A stretch of DNA of 64,000 bases from Candidatus Competibacteraceae bacterium (lineage in GTDB: Bacteria; Pseudomonadota; Gammaproteobacteria; Competibacterales; Competibacteraceae), in assembly GCA_016699715.1 (NCBI GenBank), contig CP065007.1, forward strand, positions 3,496,001 to 3,560,000. Direction: 5' to 3'. The translations under genes and the position numbers were made by a program. Position 1 is the first letter of the stretch. The number at the start of each line of letters is the position of its first letter. Below the pieces are notes generated by a model. It was not told the origin of the DNA. It ran no database searches and saw nothing but the letters and a program-made list of their open reading frames with translations. Shown here piece after piece: positions 16,220 to 26,060 of the stretch.

Positions 16220-18367
16220 ATGTCCCAACCACTTTGGCCTGGCAAACCCTATCCGCTGGGTGCTTATTGGAATGGCAAAGGTACCAATTTCGCGCTGTTT
16301 TCGGAGAACGCCACCAAAGTCGAACTGTGCCTGTTCGATGAGCAAAACCGCGAAACCCGGCTGGAGCTTACAGAGGTCAATAAGTTTATTTGGCATGGGT
16401 ACGCCCCGGAAATCGAACCGGGGCAGCGCTATGGATTTCGGGTACATGGGCCGTTCGCGCCGCACGAGGGGCATCGCTTCAACCCGAACAAGCTGCTGAT
16501 CGATCCCTACGCCAAGGCGCTTGACGGCGACGTCCAGCCGGGCGAAGCCATTTTCGGCTATCCGTGGGACCAGCCCGAAGATGATCTGGCCTTTTCCGAA
16601 AGCGACAGCGCGCCGCTGATGCCGAAGGCCGTGGTGGTCGACCCGCGTTTCGACTGGGAAGGCGACGAGCTGCTGCGCACACCCTGGCACGAGACCGTGA
16701 TTTACGAGATGCATGTCCGGGGATTCACCCGCCTGCACCCGGACATTCCGCCGGAGTTGCGCGGCACTTACGCCGGTTTGGCGCATCCCGCCGCCATCGC
16801 CCATCTGCGCTCGATCGATGTGACAGCAGTCGAACTGATGCCGGTGCATCACTACCTGGCCCATCCAGGGCATCTGGCGGACACCGGGCTGCGCAATTAT
16901 TGGGGTTACGACTCGCTGAGTTTTCTCTCCCCCTACTCCGGCTACAGCGCCAGCGGCAGCCAGGGCCAACAGGTGCGCGAATTCAAGGAGATGGTCAAGG
17001 CGCTGCACCGGGCGGGTATCGAGGTGATTCTGGACGTGGTTTACAACCACACCGGCGAAGGCAGCCAGATGGGGCCGACCCTGACCTTGCGGGGGGTGGA
17101 TAATGCCGCCTACTACCGCTTGGTCGAAGACAATCCACGCTACTACATGGACTTCACCGGTTGCGGCAATTCGCTCAACGTCCGCCATCCGCAGGTGCTC
17201 AAGCTGATCATGGACAGCCTGCGCTACTGGGTGCTGGAAATGCATGTCGACGGTTTCCGTTTTGATCTGGCCTCGGCGCTGGCGCGGGAACTGTATGCGG
17301 TTGACCGGCTGGCGGCATTTTTCGACATTATTCATCAGGACCCGGTGCTGTCCGATGTGAAATTGATCGCCGAGCCGTGGGACATTGGCGAAGGTGGCTA
17401 TCACGTCGGCGGCTTCCCCTTGCTGTGGTCGGAATGGAATGGTCGCTATCGGGATACGGTGCGCGACTTCTGGCGCGGCGAACCGAGCCGGCTGGCCGAA
17501 TTCGCCTTTCGCTTCACCGGCAGTTCCGATCTCTACCAGCCCAATGGCCGCAACCCCAGCGCCAGCATCAACTTCATCATCGCCCACGACGGTTTCACCC
17601 TGCACGATCTGGTCAGCTACAACGAAAAGCACAACGAAGCCAACAACGAGGGCAGCCGCGACGGGGAAAGCCACAACCGTTCCTGGAATTGTGGCGCCGA
17701 GGGTGAAACCGACGATCCGGCGGTTCTGCAACTGCGCCAGCGCCAGCAGCGCAATTTCCTGGCGACGCTGTTCCTGTCGCAGGGCATTCCCATGCTGCTG
17801 GCCGGCGACGAGATGGGCCGCACCCAGCACGGCAACAATAATGCTTACTGCCAGGACAACGAGTTGTCCTGGCTGAACTGGGATCTGCCGGAGGAAAACG
17901 CGGCGCTGTTGGAATTTGTCCGCGAATTAATGGCATTCCGTTACGACCATCCGGTGTTGCGCCGCCGTAAATGGTTCCAGGGGCGCTCGATCCACGGTTC
18001 TGGTGTCCATGACATCATCTGGTTCAACCCGGATGGCGGCAAGATGACCGATGAGCAATGGCATGACGGATTGGCCAAGGCCATTGGGATCTTTCTGAAC
18101 GGCGAGGAAATCGCCACTCCCAATCGGCGCGGCGAGCAGGTCATCGACGACAGTTTCATTTTGTTGTTCAACGCGGATGACGAGACGGTCGAGTTCAGCC
18201 TGCCCGAGGAACTGCTGGGTTGGGAATGGCGCACCGTCATGGATACCGCCCAGCCACGCTTTCTACAGCGCGGCCGTTGCTACGGCACTGAAGCACCCAC
18301 CGTCCCGGTGGCCTGGCGGGCGCTGGTGGTGCTGCAGCGGCAGGATGCCGCGTCGGCCGCGGATTGA
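16220..18367 (+). CDS. glgX: Glycogen debranching enzyme
   Basis: GlgX hydrolyses alpha-1,6 branches of glycogen trimmed by phosphorylase. The 715-residue protein has an N-terminal CBM48/isoamylase domain (PLGAYWNGKGTNFALFSENA) and a GH13 barrel with DVVYNHTGEGS, the nucleophile Asp349 in GFRFDLAS, the acid Glu385 in IAEPWD, and IIAHDGFTLHDLVSYNEKHN. The start has a clear ribosome site (ggag) and its own upstream space of 235 bp. It begins the glgX-treZ-treY run, an arrangement known to convert glycogen to trehalose. Confidence 0.95.
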   Translation: MSQPLWPGKPYPLGAYWNGKGTNFALFSENATKVELCLFDEQNRETRLELTEVNKFIWHGYAPEIEPGQRYGFRVHGPFAPHEGHRFNPNKLLIDPYAKALDGDVQPGEAIFGYPWDQPEDDLAFSESDSAPLMPKAVVVDPRFDWEGDELLRTPWHETVIYEMHVRGFTRLHPDIPPELRGTYAGLAHPAAIAHLRSIDVTAVELMPVHHYLAHPGHLADTGLRNYWGYDSLSFLSPYSGYSASGSQGQQVREFKEMVKALHRAGIEVILDVVYNHTGEGSQMGPTLTLRGVDNAAYYRLVEDNPRYYMDFTGCGNSLNVRHPQVLKLIMDSLRYWVLEMHVDGFRFDLASALARELYAVDRLAAFFDIIHQDPVLSDVKLIAEPWDIGEGGYHVGGFPLLWSEWNGRYRDTVRDFWRGEPSRLAEFAFRFTGSSDLYQPNGRNPSASINFIIAHDGFTLHDLVSYNEKHNEANNEGSRDGESHNRSWNCGAEGETDDPAVLQLRQRQQRNFLATLFLSQGIPMLLAGDEMGRTQHGNNNAYCQDNELSWLNWDLPEENAALLEFVRELMAFRYDHPVLRRRKWFQGRSIHGSGVHDIIWFNPDGGKMTDEQWHDGLAKAIGIFLNGEEIATPNRRGEQVIDDSFILLFNADDETVEFSLPEELLGWEWRTVMDTAQPRFLQRGRCYGTEAPTVPVAWRALVVLQRQDAASAAD

Positions 18368-18471
18368 ACCCCGCTCGCTCTTCTCACTCCCGTAATCGAG
18401 CCTTTGAAACGGTGGCTGCTGGCGACGCTGGCTGGCCGAGTTTGGCATTTGCTTAACAGAGGTATGATCTT

Positions 18472-20316
18472 ATGAGTCAATTTACCCTGGGGTCGCATTA
18501 CCTCGGTGATCGCCAATGTGCGTTCACCCTGTGGGCGCCCTTGTTGAAGCAGGCGGCGGTCCACTTGGTCGCGCCCGAGGACCGGCGGGTTCCCATGATC
18601 CGCGACGAACGCGGTTACTGGCACGCCACCGTCACCGGCATCGAACCCGGTGCGCTTTACTTCTATCGGTGGGATGGGGAAACCGACCGTCCCGATCCCG
18701 TTTCCCACAGCCAGCCGCAAGGCGTGCATGGCCCATCGCGGGTGGTGGACCACGCCTTCGCCTGGACGGACACGGGCTGGCAACCGCCGCCGCTGACACA
18801 GTGGGTGATGTACGAGCTGCACGTCGGGACGTTTACCGCCGAAGGCACCTTCGACGCCATCATCCCGCGCCTGCCGGAGTTGCGGGAGCTGGGCGTGAAC
18901 GCTTTGGAACTACTGCCGGTCGCGCAATGCCCCGGCGACCGCAACTGGGGCTACGATGGCGTTTACCCCTACGCGGCGCAGGATTCCTACGGTGGAGTCG
19001 AGGGTCTCAAGCGGCTGGTCGATGCCTGCCACCGTGAGGGTTTGGCGGTCATCATGGATGTGGTCTACAACCATCTGGGTCCCGAAGGCAATTACCTGTG
19101 GGGACTGGGAACCTATTTCACCAACCAGTACCGCACCCCCTGGGGCGATGCCGTCAACTACGATGGTCCCCACAGTCCCGGTGTCCGCGAATACGTGGTC
19201 GGTAACACCCGCTACTGGTTCGAGACCTGCCACTGCGATGCGCTGCGGCTGGATGCGGTTCACGCCATCTACGATTTCGGCGCGCGCCACATCCTGGCGG
19301 AACTGGCCGAAGCCGCCGCGGATTGCGAACAACGCCAGGGCCGACCGTTCTATCTCATCGCCGAAAGCGATCTCAACGATCCGCGCATCGTGCGCCCGTT
19401 GAGCACGGGCGGTTACGGGCTGGACGCGCAATGGAGCGACGATTTTCACCACGCCTTACATACGGTGCTGACCGGCGAGCGGCATGGTTATTACGAGGAT
19501 TTCGGCGCCCTGGAGCAGATGGCGCAGATCTATCGCCGGCCGTTCGTCTATGCCTGGGACTACTCCCCACACCGCCAGCGTTTCCACGGTGACGATCCCA
19601 GTGACTGCCCGGCCTGGCGCTTCGTGGTGTGCAGTCAGAATCATGATCAGGTGGGCAATCGGGCGCTGGGTGACCGATTTTCGGGCCTGCTGCCGTTTCC
19701 GGCCCTGAAGCTGGCGGCGGCGGCGGTGCTGCTGTCGCCTTACCTTCCGATGCTGTTCATGGGCGAGGAATATGGCGAGCCTCACCCATTCCTCTATTTC
19801 ATCAGCCACGGCGACCCGGCGTTGATCGAAGGGGTTCGTGAGGGCCGAAAAAAGGAATTTGCCGCCTTCCACGCTAAAGGCGAAGCGCCCGATCCGCAGT
19901 CCGAAGCGACGTTCCAGAGCTCGAAACTGCAATGGGAACTCGGAAAAACGGGCCGAAATGGACAATTGCGCGCCTTCTATCGCGAATTGCTGCGGCTGCG
20001 GCGGGAACTGCCAGCGCTGGCCCGGTTGGACAATGCCAGCCTGACCGCGACCGTGGTTGCTCCGACCGTGCTGGAATTGCGGCGCTGGTGCGATGACAAC
20101 CGTATCGTCGTCTGGATGAATTTCGCCGCCGATCCGGCGACCGTGGCCGTGGCGCCGGGCGCGGGTGCGTGGCGCCGGTTGCTGGATGCGGCCGAGCCGG
20201 CCTGGGGTGGTGACGGTTCCAAGCTGCCGGCGCAACTGGCCGATGGAACGACTCCGAACCCGCTCACCCTTCCGCCTTACGCCGTGGTGATCTACGCCGC
20301 CGGCGTTTCCGCCTGA
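18472..20316 (+). CDS. treZ: Malto-oligosyltrehalose trehalohydrolase
   Basis: TreZ cleaves trehalose from the end of maltooligosyl-trehalose made by TreY. The 614-residue protein has an N-terminal beta-sandwich (FTLWAPLLKQAAVHL) and a GH13 barrel with DVVYNHLGPEGNYL, nucleophile Asp261 (LRLDAVHAIYD), acid Glu298 (LIAESD) and SQNHDQVGNRALGDR. It follows glgX by 104 bp and precedes treY by 28 bp, so the two tre genes are probably cotranscribed with glgX. Confidence 0.95.
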   Translation: MSQFTLGSHYLGDRQCAFTLWAPLLKQAAVHLVAPEDRRVPMIRDERGYWHATVTGIEPGALYFYRWDGETDRPDPVSHSQPQGVHGPSRVVDHAFAWTDTGWQPPPLTQWVMYELHVGTFTAEGTFDAIIPRLPELRELGVNALELLPVAQCPGDRNWGYDGVYPYAAQDSYGGVEGLKRLVDACHREGLAVIMDVVYNHLGPEGNYLWGLGTYFTNQYRTPWGDAVNYDGPHSPGVREYVVGNTRYWFETCHCDALRLDAVHAIYDFGARHILAELAEAAADCEQRQGRPFYLIAESDLNDPRIVRPLSTGGYGLDAQWSDDFHHALHTVLTGERHGYYEDFGALEQMAQIYRRPFVYAWDYSPHRQRFHGDDPSDCPAWRFVVCSQNHDQVGNRALGDRFSGLLPFPALKLAAAAVLLSPYLPMLFMGEEYGEPHPFLYFISHGDPALIEGVREGRKKEFAAFHAKGEAPDPQSEATFQSSKLQWELGKTGRNGQLRAFYRELLRLRRELPALARLDNASLTATVVAPTVLELRRWCDDNRIVVWMNFAADPATVAVAPGAGAWRRLLDAAEPAWGGDGSKLPAQLADGTTPNPLTLPPYAVVIYAAGVSA

Positions 20317-20344
20317 ACGCTCATCGACAAGGAGCCGATTCATA

Positions 20345-23149
20345 ATGCGTATTCCCGTCGCGACCTATCGCCTGCAATTTACCCCGGATTTCGGCTTCGA
20401 CGCCGCAACCGTCATCGCCCCCTATCTGGCCGAACTGGGGGTATCCGATATCTACGCCTCGCCGATCCTCACGCCGCGTCACGGCAGCCAGCACGGTTAC
20501 GACGTGGTGGACGCGCACGCCATCAGCCCCGAATTGGGCGGCATGGAGCGGTTCGAGCTGCTGAGTCAGGTGCTGAAGGAACAGGGCATTGGCTGGGTGC
20601 AGGACATCGTACCCAACCACATGGCCTTCGATAGCCAGAACCGGATACTGGTGGATGTGCTGGAGAACGGTCCGGACTCGCTCTATCACGAGTTCTTTGA
20701 CATCAACTGGAATCATCTCTACGAAGGGATTCGTGGTCGGGTGCTGGCGCCGTTTCTCGGCAAGTTCTACGGCGATTGCCTGGAAAGCGGGGAATTGCAA
20801 TTGCGCTACAGCGAGCAGGGACTGGCGGTTCACTACTATGATTTCCGCTTCCCGATCCGCATCGAATCCTATTATCGCTTGCTGACCTACGATCTGGGGC
20901 GGTTGCGCGCCCTCCTCGATCGTGCTCATCCGCACTTCGTCAAATTCCTGGGGGTGCTCTATCTGCTCAAGTACATCCCCGCCGGCGAGGAAGGGCACGA
21001 GCGCTACGACCAGATTTCCTTCATCAAGCAGATGTTGTGGGAACTGTGGAACGGCAGCCCCGAAGTGCGTGAGTTCATCGAGGAGAATATCCGTATCTTC
21101 AACGGCGAGGCGGGTAACCCTGGGAGTTTCGATCTGCTGGACAGTCTGCTCGACGAGCAATTCTTCCGGCTGTCCTACTGGAAGGTGGGCAACGAGGAAC
21201 TGAATTATCGGCGGTTTTTCACCATCAACGACCTGATTTCGCTACGGATCGAGGATAATAAAGTCTTTGATTTCACTCATGAGTTGATCCTGAAGCTGGT
21301 GGCCGAGGGGAAGATCAGCGGCTTGCGGATCGACCATATCGATGGTCTCTACGACCCGGTGCAGTATCTGCATCGCCTGCGCGAACAGGTGCCTTATGTC
21401 TACCTGGTCGTGGAAAAGATTCTGGAGCACGGCGAGGAGTTGCCGGTGAACTGGCCGTGCCAGGGCACCAGTGGCTACGACTTTCTCGGCATGATCAATA
21501 GCCTGTTCTGCCAACCAGCCGCTGAGGCGGAGTTCACCCGGATTTATCATTCGTTCATCGCTAACACCACGTCCTGCCAGATGCTGATCGACGACAACAA
21601 GCGCATGATCGTGGACAAGCATCTGGCCGGCGATATCGATAATCTGGCGCACATGCTCAAGCACATCTCCGAGCGTTACCGTTACGCCAGCGATTTCACC
21701 CTGTATGGACTCCAAGTAGCGCTGATTGAGATTCTGGTGCTGTTTCCGGTCTATCGCACCTACATCGATCGAACCGGCTCCAGCCGGGCGGATCAGGAAT
21801 ACATCCGGCAGGTCATCGCCCAAGCTCGGCTTAACATTCCCAACTTCCGTAATGAATTGAATTTCATCGAACGGTTCCTGCGTCTGGAATTCGATGAGCA
21901 CATGGCGGCCGAGGACAAGGACCAGTGGCTGCATTTCATCATGCGCTTGCAGCAGTTCACCGGGCCGCTGATGGCCAAGGGCGTCGAGGATACGGTGTTC
22001 TATGTGTATAACCGGCTCCTATCGCTCAATGAAGTCGGCGCGGGGCCGTTGCAGTTCGGCATCGATCTTGAGGAGTTTCACGCCTTCAACCAGCAGCGGG
22101 TCGCTTCCTGGCCCCATGCGATGAATGCCAGCGCCACCCATGACACCAAGCGGGGCGAAGATGTCCGTGCCCGATTGAACGTGTTGTCGGAGATGCCGGA
22201 GGAGTGGGAACGGCAGTTGCGGGAATGGCACGAGATCAACCAGTCGCGCAAGGTGCAAATCGGCACCCGGACGGCCCCCGAGAACGATGACGAATACCTG
22301 CTCTATCAGACCTTGCTGGGCGCCTATCCTTTCGATCTGGCGGACTATCCGGGCTTCATCGAGCGGGTCAAGGACTATTTGATCAAAGCCACCCGTGAAG
22401 CCAAGGTTCACACCAACTGGTTGGAGCCCGATGGTCCATACGAGGAAGCCTTGCTGACTTTCGCCGAGCGAGTGATGCAACCGGGCAAGGACAATCTTTT
22501 TCTGCAATCGTTCCTGCCGTTCCAGCGGCGGATTCAACACTATGGCATTCTCAACTCGCTCAGCCAGACCCTGCTCAAGCTGACCACGCCCGGCCTGCCT
22601 GATTTCTACCAAGGCACCGAATTATGGGATTTGAGCCTGGTCGATCCAGACAACCGGCGGCCAGTCGATTTCGAGCGGCGTGGTGCTCTGCTCAAGGCGT
22701 TGCAGAACTACGGTGGGGGAAACATTCCACGCTTGATCACGGAACTGCTGGCCATGCCGGAGGATGGCCGGATCAAGCTGTTTCTGATCTATCGAGCCCT
22801 GCAGGCGCGGCGCACCGAATCGGAATTGTTCCAGCACGGCGCTTACCAGAAATTGACGGTGATCGGCAGTCTCAAGTCGCATGTGGTGGCATTCGCCCGG
22901 GATCTGGGCGAGCGGCGGGCGCTGGTGGTGGTGCCGCGCTTCCCGAGTAGCCTGGTCAATGATGGCGAGTATCCGCTGGGCGAGGCGGTCTGGCATGAAA
23001 CCCGGGTATTGCCACCGACCGGCTCGCGCCTGCGCTGGCACAATGTCCTGACCGGACAGACCGTGCAGGGCGAGGAGGCATTGTGGCTGCGGGAAGTGTT
23101 CGAGCATTTCCCGGTGGCGCTGCTGGTCAACGAGTCGGTACAGAACTGA
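20345..23149 (+). CDS. treY: Malto-oligosyltrehalose synthase
   Basis: TreY rearranges the reducing-end alpha-1,4 bond of a glucan chain to alpha-1,1. The 934-residue GH13 protein starts RIPVATYRLQFTPDFGFDAA, typical of the family, and has DIVPNHMAF, Asp330 in GLRIDHIDGLYDP, Glu357 in VVEKILEHGEELP and MNASATHDTKRGEDVRARL. The C-terminus has the family ending TGLPDFYQG-like segment (TTPGLPDFYQGTEL). Length is within the normal range. It converges on pssA with a 29-bp gap. Confidence 0.95.
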   Translation: MRIPVATYRLQFTPDFGFDAATVIAPYLAELGVSDIYASPILTPRHGSQHGYDVVDAHAISPELGGMERFELLSQVLKEQGIGWVQDIVPNHMAFDSQNRILVDVLENGPDSLYHEFFDINWNHLYEGIRGRVLAPFLGKFYGDCLESGELQLRYSEQGLAVHYYDFRFPIRIESYYRLLTYDLGRLRALLDRAHPHFVKFLGVLYLLKYIPAGEEGHERYDQISFIKQMLWELWNGSPEVREFIEENIRIFNGEAGNPGSFDLLDSLLDEQFFRLSYWKVGNEELNYRRFFTINDLISLRIEDNKVFDFTHELILKLVAEGKISGLRIDHIDGLYDPVQYLHRLREQVPYVYLVVEKILEHGEELPVNWPCQGTSGYDFLGMINSLFCQPAAEAEFTRIYHSFIANTTSCQMLIDDNKRMIVDKHLAGDIDNLAHMLKHISERYRYASDFTLYGLQVALIEILVLFPVYRTYIDRTGSSRADQEYIRQVIAQARLNIPNFRNELNFIERFLRLEFDEHMAAEDKDQWLHFIMRLQQFTGPLMAKGVEDTVFYVYNRLLSLNEVGAGPLQFGIDLEEFHAFNQQRVASWPHAMNASATHDTKRGEDVRARLNVLSEMPEEWERQLREWHEINQSRKVQIGTRTAPENDDEYLLYQTLLGAYPFDLADYPGFIERVKDYLIKATREAKVHTNWLEPDGPYEEALLTFAERVMQPGKDNLFLQSFLPFQRRIQHYGILNSLSQTLLKLTTPGLPDFYQGTELWDLSLVDPDNRRPVDFERRGALLKALQNYGGGNIPRLITELLAMPEDGRIKLFLIYRALQARRTESELFQHGAYQKLTVIGSLKSHVVAFARDLGERRALVVVPRFPSSLVNDGEYPLGEAVWHETRVLPPTGSRLRWHNVLTGQTVQGEEALWLREVFEHFPVALLVNESVQN

Positions 23150-23178
23150 CGAGGGTTGTACCGCCCCCGCCCATGCGC

Positions 23179-23970
23179 CTACTTGGGTTCGGGGGGTTCC
23201 GGGCCTTGGGCGCGGCGGCGGGCGCGCTGCCGCAACCGCGCCAGGAACAGCATCGGCCCCGATAGTCCGTACAGCAGGAAACCGAAGAACAGGACCTTGG
23301 GCGGGTCGATGGAGGTGAGCACGAAGACCAGCACCACGATCAAGACCGCCATGAAGGGCACCGGTCCGCGTAAATCAACCTGTTTGAAGCTGAAATACAG
23401 GATATTGCTAAACATCAGCGCGCCGGCGCCGATGGTGACGACCAGCGCGGGCCATAGCATCTGCGCGCCGGTCAGGCCGAGATCGGTGCAGAACCAGACC
23501 AGCCCGGTCACGATGGCCGCCGCCGAAGGGCTGGGCAGGCCGGTGAAGTAGCGCTTGTCGGTGCTGCCGATCTGCACATTGAAGCGGGCCAGCCGCAGCG
23601 CCGCCATCACCGTGTAGAAAAATGCCGCCAGCCAGCCGAGCTTGGACAGAAATGGCCCCATGCCCGCCATGGTGCCCAAAGCCCATGTGTACATGATCAG
23701 GGCCGGCGCCAGCCCGAAGGAGACCAGATCGGCCATGCTGTCGTACTGAGCGCCGAACTCGCTTTCGGTGTGGGTCAGCCGGGCGACCCGGCCATCCAGC
23801 CCATCCAGCACCATGGCGATGAAAACCGCGATGGCGGCGGGTTCGAAGTGGCCTCGCAAGGCAGCGATGATGGAGTAGAAGCCGCAGAACAGCGCGGCGG
23901 TGGTGAACAGGTTGGGTAGCAGATAAACGCCGCGGGAGCGGCGGGTTTCGGGAGTTTCTTCGCTGGTCAT
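23179..23970 (-). CDS. pssA: CDP-diacylglycerol-serine O-phosphatidyltransferase
   Basis: This integral membrane enzyme makes phosphatidylserine, the precursor of phosphatidylethanolamine. The 263-residue protein contains the complete CDP-alcohol phosphotransferase signature D(x)2DG(x)2AR(x)8G(x)3D(x)3D at residues 56-81 (starting DGLDGRVAR), with several hydrophobic helices before and after. It is the Bacillus-type PssA rather than the soluble E. coli type. It lies on the same strand as ilvB-ilvN-ilvC, a linkage seen in many proteobacteria. Confidence 0.92.
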   Translation of the reverse strand: MTSEETPETRRSRGVYLLPNLFTTAALFCGFYSIIAALRGHFEPAAIAVFIAMVLDGLDGRVARLTHTESEFGAQYDSMADLVSFGLAPALIMYTWALGTMAGMGPFLSKLGWLAAFFYTVMAALRLARFNVQIGSTDKRYFTGLPSPSAAAIVTGLVWFCTDLGLTGAQMLWPALVVTIGAGALMFSNILYFSFKQVDLRGPVPFMAVLIVVLVFVLTSIDPPKVLFFGFLLYGLSGPMLFLARLRQRARRRAQGPEPPEPK

Positions 23971-24012
23971 CGGGTTGAGTGGACGCTTTAGGTCGTTATT
24001 GTTCCGGCCCGT

Positions 24013-24883
24013 TTAGGGTTGGAGTTTGCCGCGCTTGTTCCGGATATAAACGGTGCCCTGAGATCGCCTGTCGATCTCGAACAAAGTAATGGCCGATACC
24101 AAGTCAACCAGCTTTTTGTAGCCATAGTTTCGAGAATCGAACTCAGGAACCTGCTTGACGATGTGATGGCCGACCGCGCCAAGATGAGCCCATCCACTAT
24201 CGTCATACCGTTTCCCGGTAGGTTTTCGCTTTCATGGCTCTTGCTATTCCGTCATACCCGCGAAAGCAGGTATGACGAATGGCGCTGTTTTTGACCTGAA
24301 AATACAAAACCTATCGGTAAACGGTATCAGAAGCCGCTTCCAGGGCATTTCGAAAGAGGTTCACGAGTTTGGTATCTCCCTTAAGCTTTTTGGTTTCTTG
24401 CTCGCGGATGGCGGTATCTGGATTTTCCTCGGTAAGAAGGACTTTGGTAAAAATGAATTTATCGCAGGCGGATACAAAAGCTTTTGGTGTTTTTTCCTCA
24501 CCGAAGCCGTACACCAGCAGACCTTCTTCCCGGATACGCGATGCCAAGCGCGTAAAGTCGCTATCGCTGGAAACCAGGCAGAAGCCATCGAATCGACGGG
24601 TGTAGAGCAAATCCATCGCGTCGATGATCATGGCGCTATCGGTCGCGTTTTTGCCGACCGTGTAGCGGAATTGCTGGATGGGCTGGATGGAGTGATCTAA
24701 CAGAACCGACTTCCATCCCGCCAGGTTCGGCGTGGTCCAGTCGCCGTAAATGCGCTTGACGCTAGGGATCCCATATTTGACGATTTCCCGGACGAGCCCT
24801 TCAATGATCGCTGGCTGGGCATTGTCCGCGTCGATCAGAACCGCAAGCCGACGCTGGATTGGAAGGTCAATGTTCATTGTCAA
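24013..24883 (-). pseudogene. NYN-domain / OST-HTH (LOTUS) protein, interrupted by a MITE-like insertion
   Basis: The first part (24883 down to 24326) encodes a NYN/LabA-type putative RNase domain: LAVLIDADNAQP, RIYGDWTTPNLAGWK and CLVSSDSDFTRLASRIREEG contain the conserved acidic residues. The second part (24204 to 24013) encodes an OST-HTH domain: DDSGWAHLGAVGHHIVKQV, YGYKKLVDLVSAI, ending GKLQP. Removing the 119-bp element at 24207-24325 and one AT copy joins the two in frame (gcttctgat-gacgatagt) as a 249-residue protein of normal length. As it stands, translation stops at a TAG inside the element (24311-24313) after 190 residues, so the NYN half could still be made without the RNA-binding half. 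Confidence 0.88.
24207..24325. mobile_element. 119-bp MITE-like element with 20-bp inverted ends and AT target duplication
   Basis: The ends accgtttcccggtaggtttt (24207-24226) and the reverse complement of 24306-24325 match at 18 of 20 positions. The element is flanked by AT on both sides (24205-24206 and 24326-24327), and deleting it with one AT exactly restores the NYN/OST-HTH reading frame. Inside is a second palindrome, gtcatacc...ggtatgac (24251-24276), whose core cccgcgaaagcagg resembles the widespread dRS3/REP-like repeats. It encodes no protein, so it must have been moved by a transposase supplied elsewhere. Confidence 0.85.
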
Positions 24884-24967
24884 GAAGCGGCCCGATGTGA
24901 GTCCAGGAAGCGGAGCACGAATGGAAAATAACGAACATCGTGCCCCGCTTACTAGCTGTTTACTACA

Positions 24968-25981
24968 TCAATTCTTACTGGTGTCCACCAGCCGGTTGGC
25001 CTTGATCCACGGCATCATGCCGCGCAACTTGTCGCCGACCTGCTCGACCGGGTGCTCGCGGCTGATGCGGCGGTTGGCCTTAAGGACCGGCGCGCCAGCC
25101 TGATTTTCCAGGATGAACTCGCGGGCGAACTGGCCAGTCTGGATCTCGTTCAGAATTTTGCGCATCTCGGCTTTGGTCTGTTCGGTGACGATGCGCGGCC
25201 CACGGCTGAAGTCGCCGTACTCGGCGGTGTTGGAGATCGAGTAGCGCATGTTGGCGATACCGCCCTCGTAGATCAGATCCACGATCAGCTTTACCTCGTG
25301 CAGGCACTCGAAATAGGCCATCTCCGGCGCGTAGCCGGCCTCCACCAGCGTCTCGAAACCCGCCTGGATCAGCGAGGTCAGGCCGCCGCACAGCACCACC
25401 TGTTCGCCGAACAGGTCGGTCTCGCACTCCTCGCGGAAGCTGGTCTCGATCACGCCGGCCCGGCCTCCACCATTGGCGGAAGCGTAGGACAGCGCGAGTT
25501 CCTTGGCTTGGCCGGAGGCATCCTGCGCCACGGCGATCAGGGAAGGTACGCCACCACCCTGGGTGTAGGTGGAGCGGACCAGATGGCCCGGACCCTTCGG
25601 CGCGATCATGATCACGTCCAGATCGGCGCGCGGCACGATCTGGCCGAAGTGAATGTTGAAGCCGTGGGCAAAAGCCAGCGCCGCGCCTTGCTTGAGTTTC
25701 GCTTCGATTTGTCGATAAATCTGACCCTGATGCTCGTCGGGCGCGAGGATCATTACCACGTCCGCCGCCGCCGCCGCGTCCTCGACCGGCTTGACCGTCA
25801 GGCCGGCGGTTTCGGCCTTGACCGCCGAAGCGGAGCCCGGCCGCAGGCCGACGATCACCTCGACGCCGGAATCGCGCAGATTGAGCGCGTGGGCGTGGCC
25901 CTGGGAGCCGTAGCCGATGATGGCGACGGTTTTACCCTTGATCAGCGACAGGTCGGCGTCTTTGTCGTAATAGATATTCAT
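24968..25981 (-). CDS. ilvC: Ketol-acid reductoisomerase (NADP+)
   Basis: IlvC isomerises and reduces acetolactate or acetohydroxybutyrate, the second shared step of valine, isoleucine and leucine synthesis. The 337-residue class I protein has the Rossmann motif IIGYGSQGHAHALNLRDSG, APKGPGHLVRSTYTQGGGVP, the Mg-binding ETDLFGEQVVLCGG and the C-terminal knotted domain (YSISNTAEYGD). The ATG at 25981 matches the family start MNIYYDKDADL. It follows ilvN by 79 bp. Confidence 0.95.
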   Translation of the reverse strand: MNIYYDKDADLSLIKGKTVAIIGYGSQGHAHALNLRDSGVEVIVGLRPGSASAVKAETAGLTVKPVEDAAAAADVVMILAPDEHQGQIYRQIEAKLKQGAALAFAHGFNIHFGQIVPRADLDVIMIAPKGPGHLVRSTYTQGGGVPSLIAVAQDASGQAKELALSYASANGGGRAGVIETSFREECETDLFGEQVVLCGGLTSLIQAGFETLVEAGYAPEMAYFECLHEVKLIVDLIYEGGIANMRYSISNTAEYGDFSRGPRIVTEQTKAEMRKILNEIQTGQFAREFILENQAGAPVLKANRRISREHPVEQVGDKLRGMMPWIKANRLVDTSKN

Positions 25982-26060
25982 GGGGCAATTTCCTGAACGG
26001 TGAAAAACAGGCCATCCCGACCGGCGGACCCGGTGAGGACGGCGCGGGGTTGGTGGGAGA

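Noticed and set aside
16196..17830. A 544-codon open frame on the minus strand opposite glgX
   Set aside because: It mirrors the strongly conserved GlgX frame and resembles no protein family.
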